Shown in pieces: positions 63,586 through 64,000 of a DNA stretch of 64,000 nucleotides. The DNA lies in contig JAPMOS010000170.1 in the NCBI GenBank assembly GCA_027972325.1, positions 1-64,000 of the forward strand, written 5' to 3'. Numbering within the stretch: position 1 is the stretch's first letter; the number at the start of each line of letters is the position of its first letter. The notes below the pieces were generated by a model. That model had not been told where the DNA came from and searched no databases. It saw only the letters and a program-made list of their open reading frames with translations. Both the position numbers and the translations under genes were made by a program. The stretch comes from Paratrimastix pyriformis (Eukaryota > Preaxostyla > Paratrimastigidae).

Positions 63586-64000
63586 ATGTCTGACAGTGGA
63601 TCTGAAATTGATGACGATTTGCAGTCTTTTGTCTCTTCCTCGAGTGAAATATCTATACCTTATGGAGATGAGGAAAATAGTGAAGATTCTAATGATGATG
63701 ATGCCTCAGATGAATCCAATACTGATACTGATGAGTCTGATGATGACTCAAATGAAGAGCCTCAAGAAGAGTCTAAGGAAAAATCGTCGGATGAACTGAT
63801 TGATAACATGGACTTCCTTCTTCGTAAAGACCAACTACACAATGAAATACCTGATGGTAAAATTGTGTTTAAGACAAAAGAACAGGTGGAAACAGAGCAA
63901 GAACTTATGCAACAGGCTATAAAAGAATTAGAGCAACAACAGGAACAAGCTAAACAGGCACTTAAGGCTCGTACAAGAGCACCTCGTGCAATTCATTTAC
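63586..64000 (+). CDS. Polinton acidic protein, N-terminal part, runs off the window
   Basis: The ATG at 63586 is divergent from the ATPase gene, 66 bp away. The visible 138 residues begin MSDSGSEIDDDLQSFVSSSS. There is a strongly acidic Asp/Glu/Ser tract, then a helical Gln/Glu-rich part (ELMQQAIKELEQQQEQAKQA) and a basic turn (KARTRAPRA). No stop before the window ends. It may be an acidic regulator or scaffold; function unknown. Confidence 0.55.
   Translation, partial: MSDSGSEIDDDLQSFVSSSSEISIPYGDEENSEDSNDDDASDESNTDTDESDDDSNEEPQEESKEKSSDELIDNMDFLLRKDQLHNEIPDGKIVFKTKEQVETEQELMQQAIKELEQQQEQAKQALKARTRAPRAIHL

Larger units (their letters stand above)
47063..64000. mobile_element. Polinton/Maverick copy 2 (adintovirus-like), fossil, runs past the window
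   Basis: At least 16.9 kb of AT-rich sequence with the core set of a Polinton: terminal region, rve integrase, protein-primed polymerase B, hexon-like capsid protein, packaging ATPase and several probable virion proteins. It begins inside the polymerase gene of copy 1. The capsid, ATPase and several other genes look whole. The integrase, polymerase and one or two structural-type genes are broken, with roughly eight to ten breaks in all. A maturation protease was not identified in the visible part. The right end is not in the window. Confidence 0.92.

Noticed and set aside
47063-64000. Giant-virus or virophage integration instead of a Polinton
   Set aside because: The rve integrase next to protein-primed polymerase B, hexon-like capsid protein and A32-like ATPase fit Polinton/adintovirus; no virophage primase-helicase was seen.

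Overview
The window looks like a repeat-rich stretch of a eukaryotic nuclear genome, probably a unicellular alga or protist; I cannot place it more closely. The evidence is GT-AG introns of about 50 bp in the few host-like genes, several families of eukaryotic retroelements, a palindromic satellite, and a Polinton/Maverick (adintovirus-like) element. The LINE and host parts are GC-rich. The Polinton part (44.3 kb to the end) is strikingly AT-rich. No tRNA, rRNA or CRISPR array was seen.

Layout. 1-4668: about 33 copies of a 138-141 bp satellite. 4669-9418: a 5'-truncated LINE on the minus strand, with its (AC)n tail set into a satellite unit. 9419-9715: unassigned. 9716-19003: a long LINE on the plus strand. 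19063-20430: a low-complexity ORF on the minus strand. 20488-20730: a small inverted satellite fragment. About 20750-31078: a third LINE. 31174-34603: two host-like genes; the second combines a ParB/Srx-like motif with an N6-adenine-methyltransferase-like motif and is cut off by a LINE 5' end. 34604-35742: a LINE ORF1 fragment. 35743-about 38975: a DIRS-type tyrosine-recombinase retroelement fossil. About 38980-44322: a fourth LINE, interrupted by a Polinton. 44323-47062: part of one Polinton copy. 47063-64000 and beyond: a second, nearly identical Polinton copy that starts inside the first.

The main novelty is the LINE family. It encodes a divergent ORF1 protein with a predicted transmembrane helix, then a ubiquitin-specific-protease (USP)-like domain, then an APE-type endonuclease, reverse transcriptase, RNase H, a CCHC-like zinc knuckle and a C-terminal extension of about 400 residues. 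The 3' UTR ends in a UUCG-capped and a GNRA-capped hairpin followed by an (AC)n tail. Three unlike ORF1 types occur; two of them sit in front of nearly identical downstream sequence, which suggests 5' module exchange.

The Polinton carries a retroviral-type integrase, protein-primed DNA polymerase B, a GIY-YIG nuclease, a TFIIB-like zinc ribbon, an acylated membrane protein candidate, a hexon-like major capsid protein and a packaging ATPase. Its second copy also holds paired hairpins whose stems differ while loops and spacing are kept. It is treated here as a fossil: several genes are broken, and the far end lies outside the window.

Frame breaks are common in every LINE and host-like gene, often at homopolymer runs, so some may be uncorrected sequencing error. 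Boundaries and product lengths are therefore approximate.
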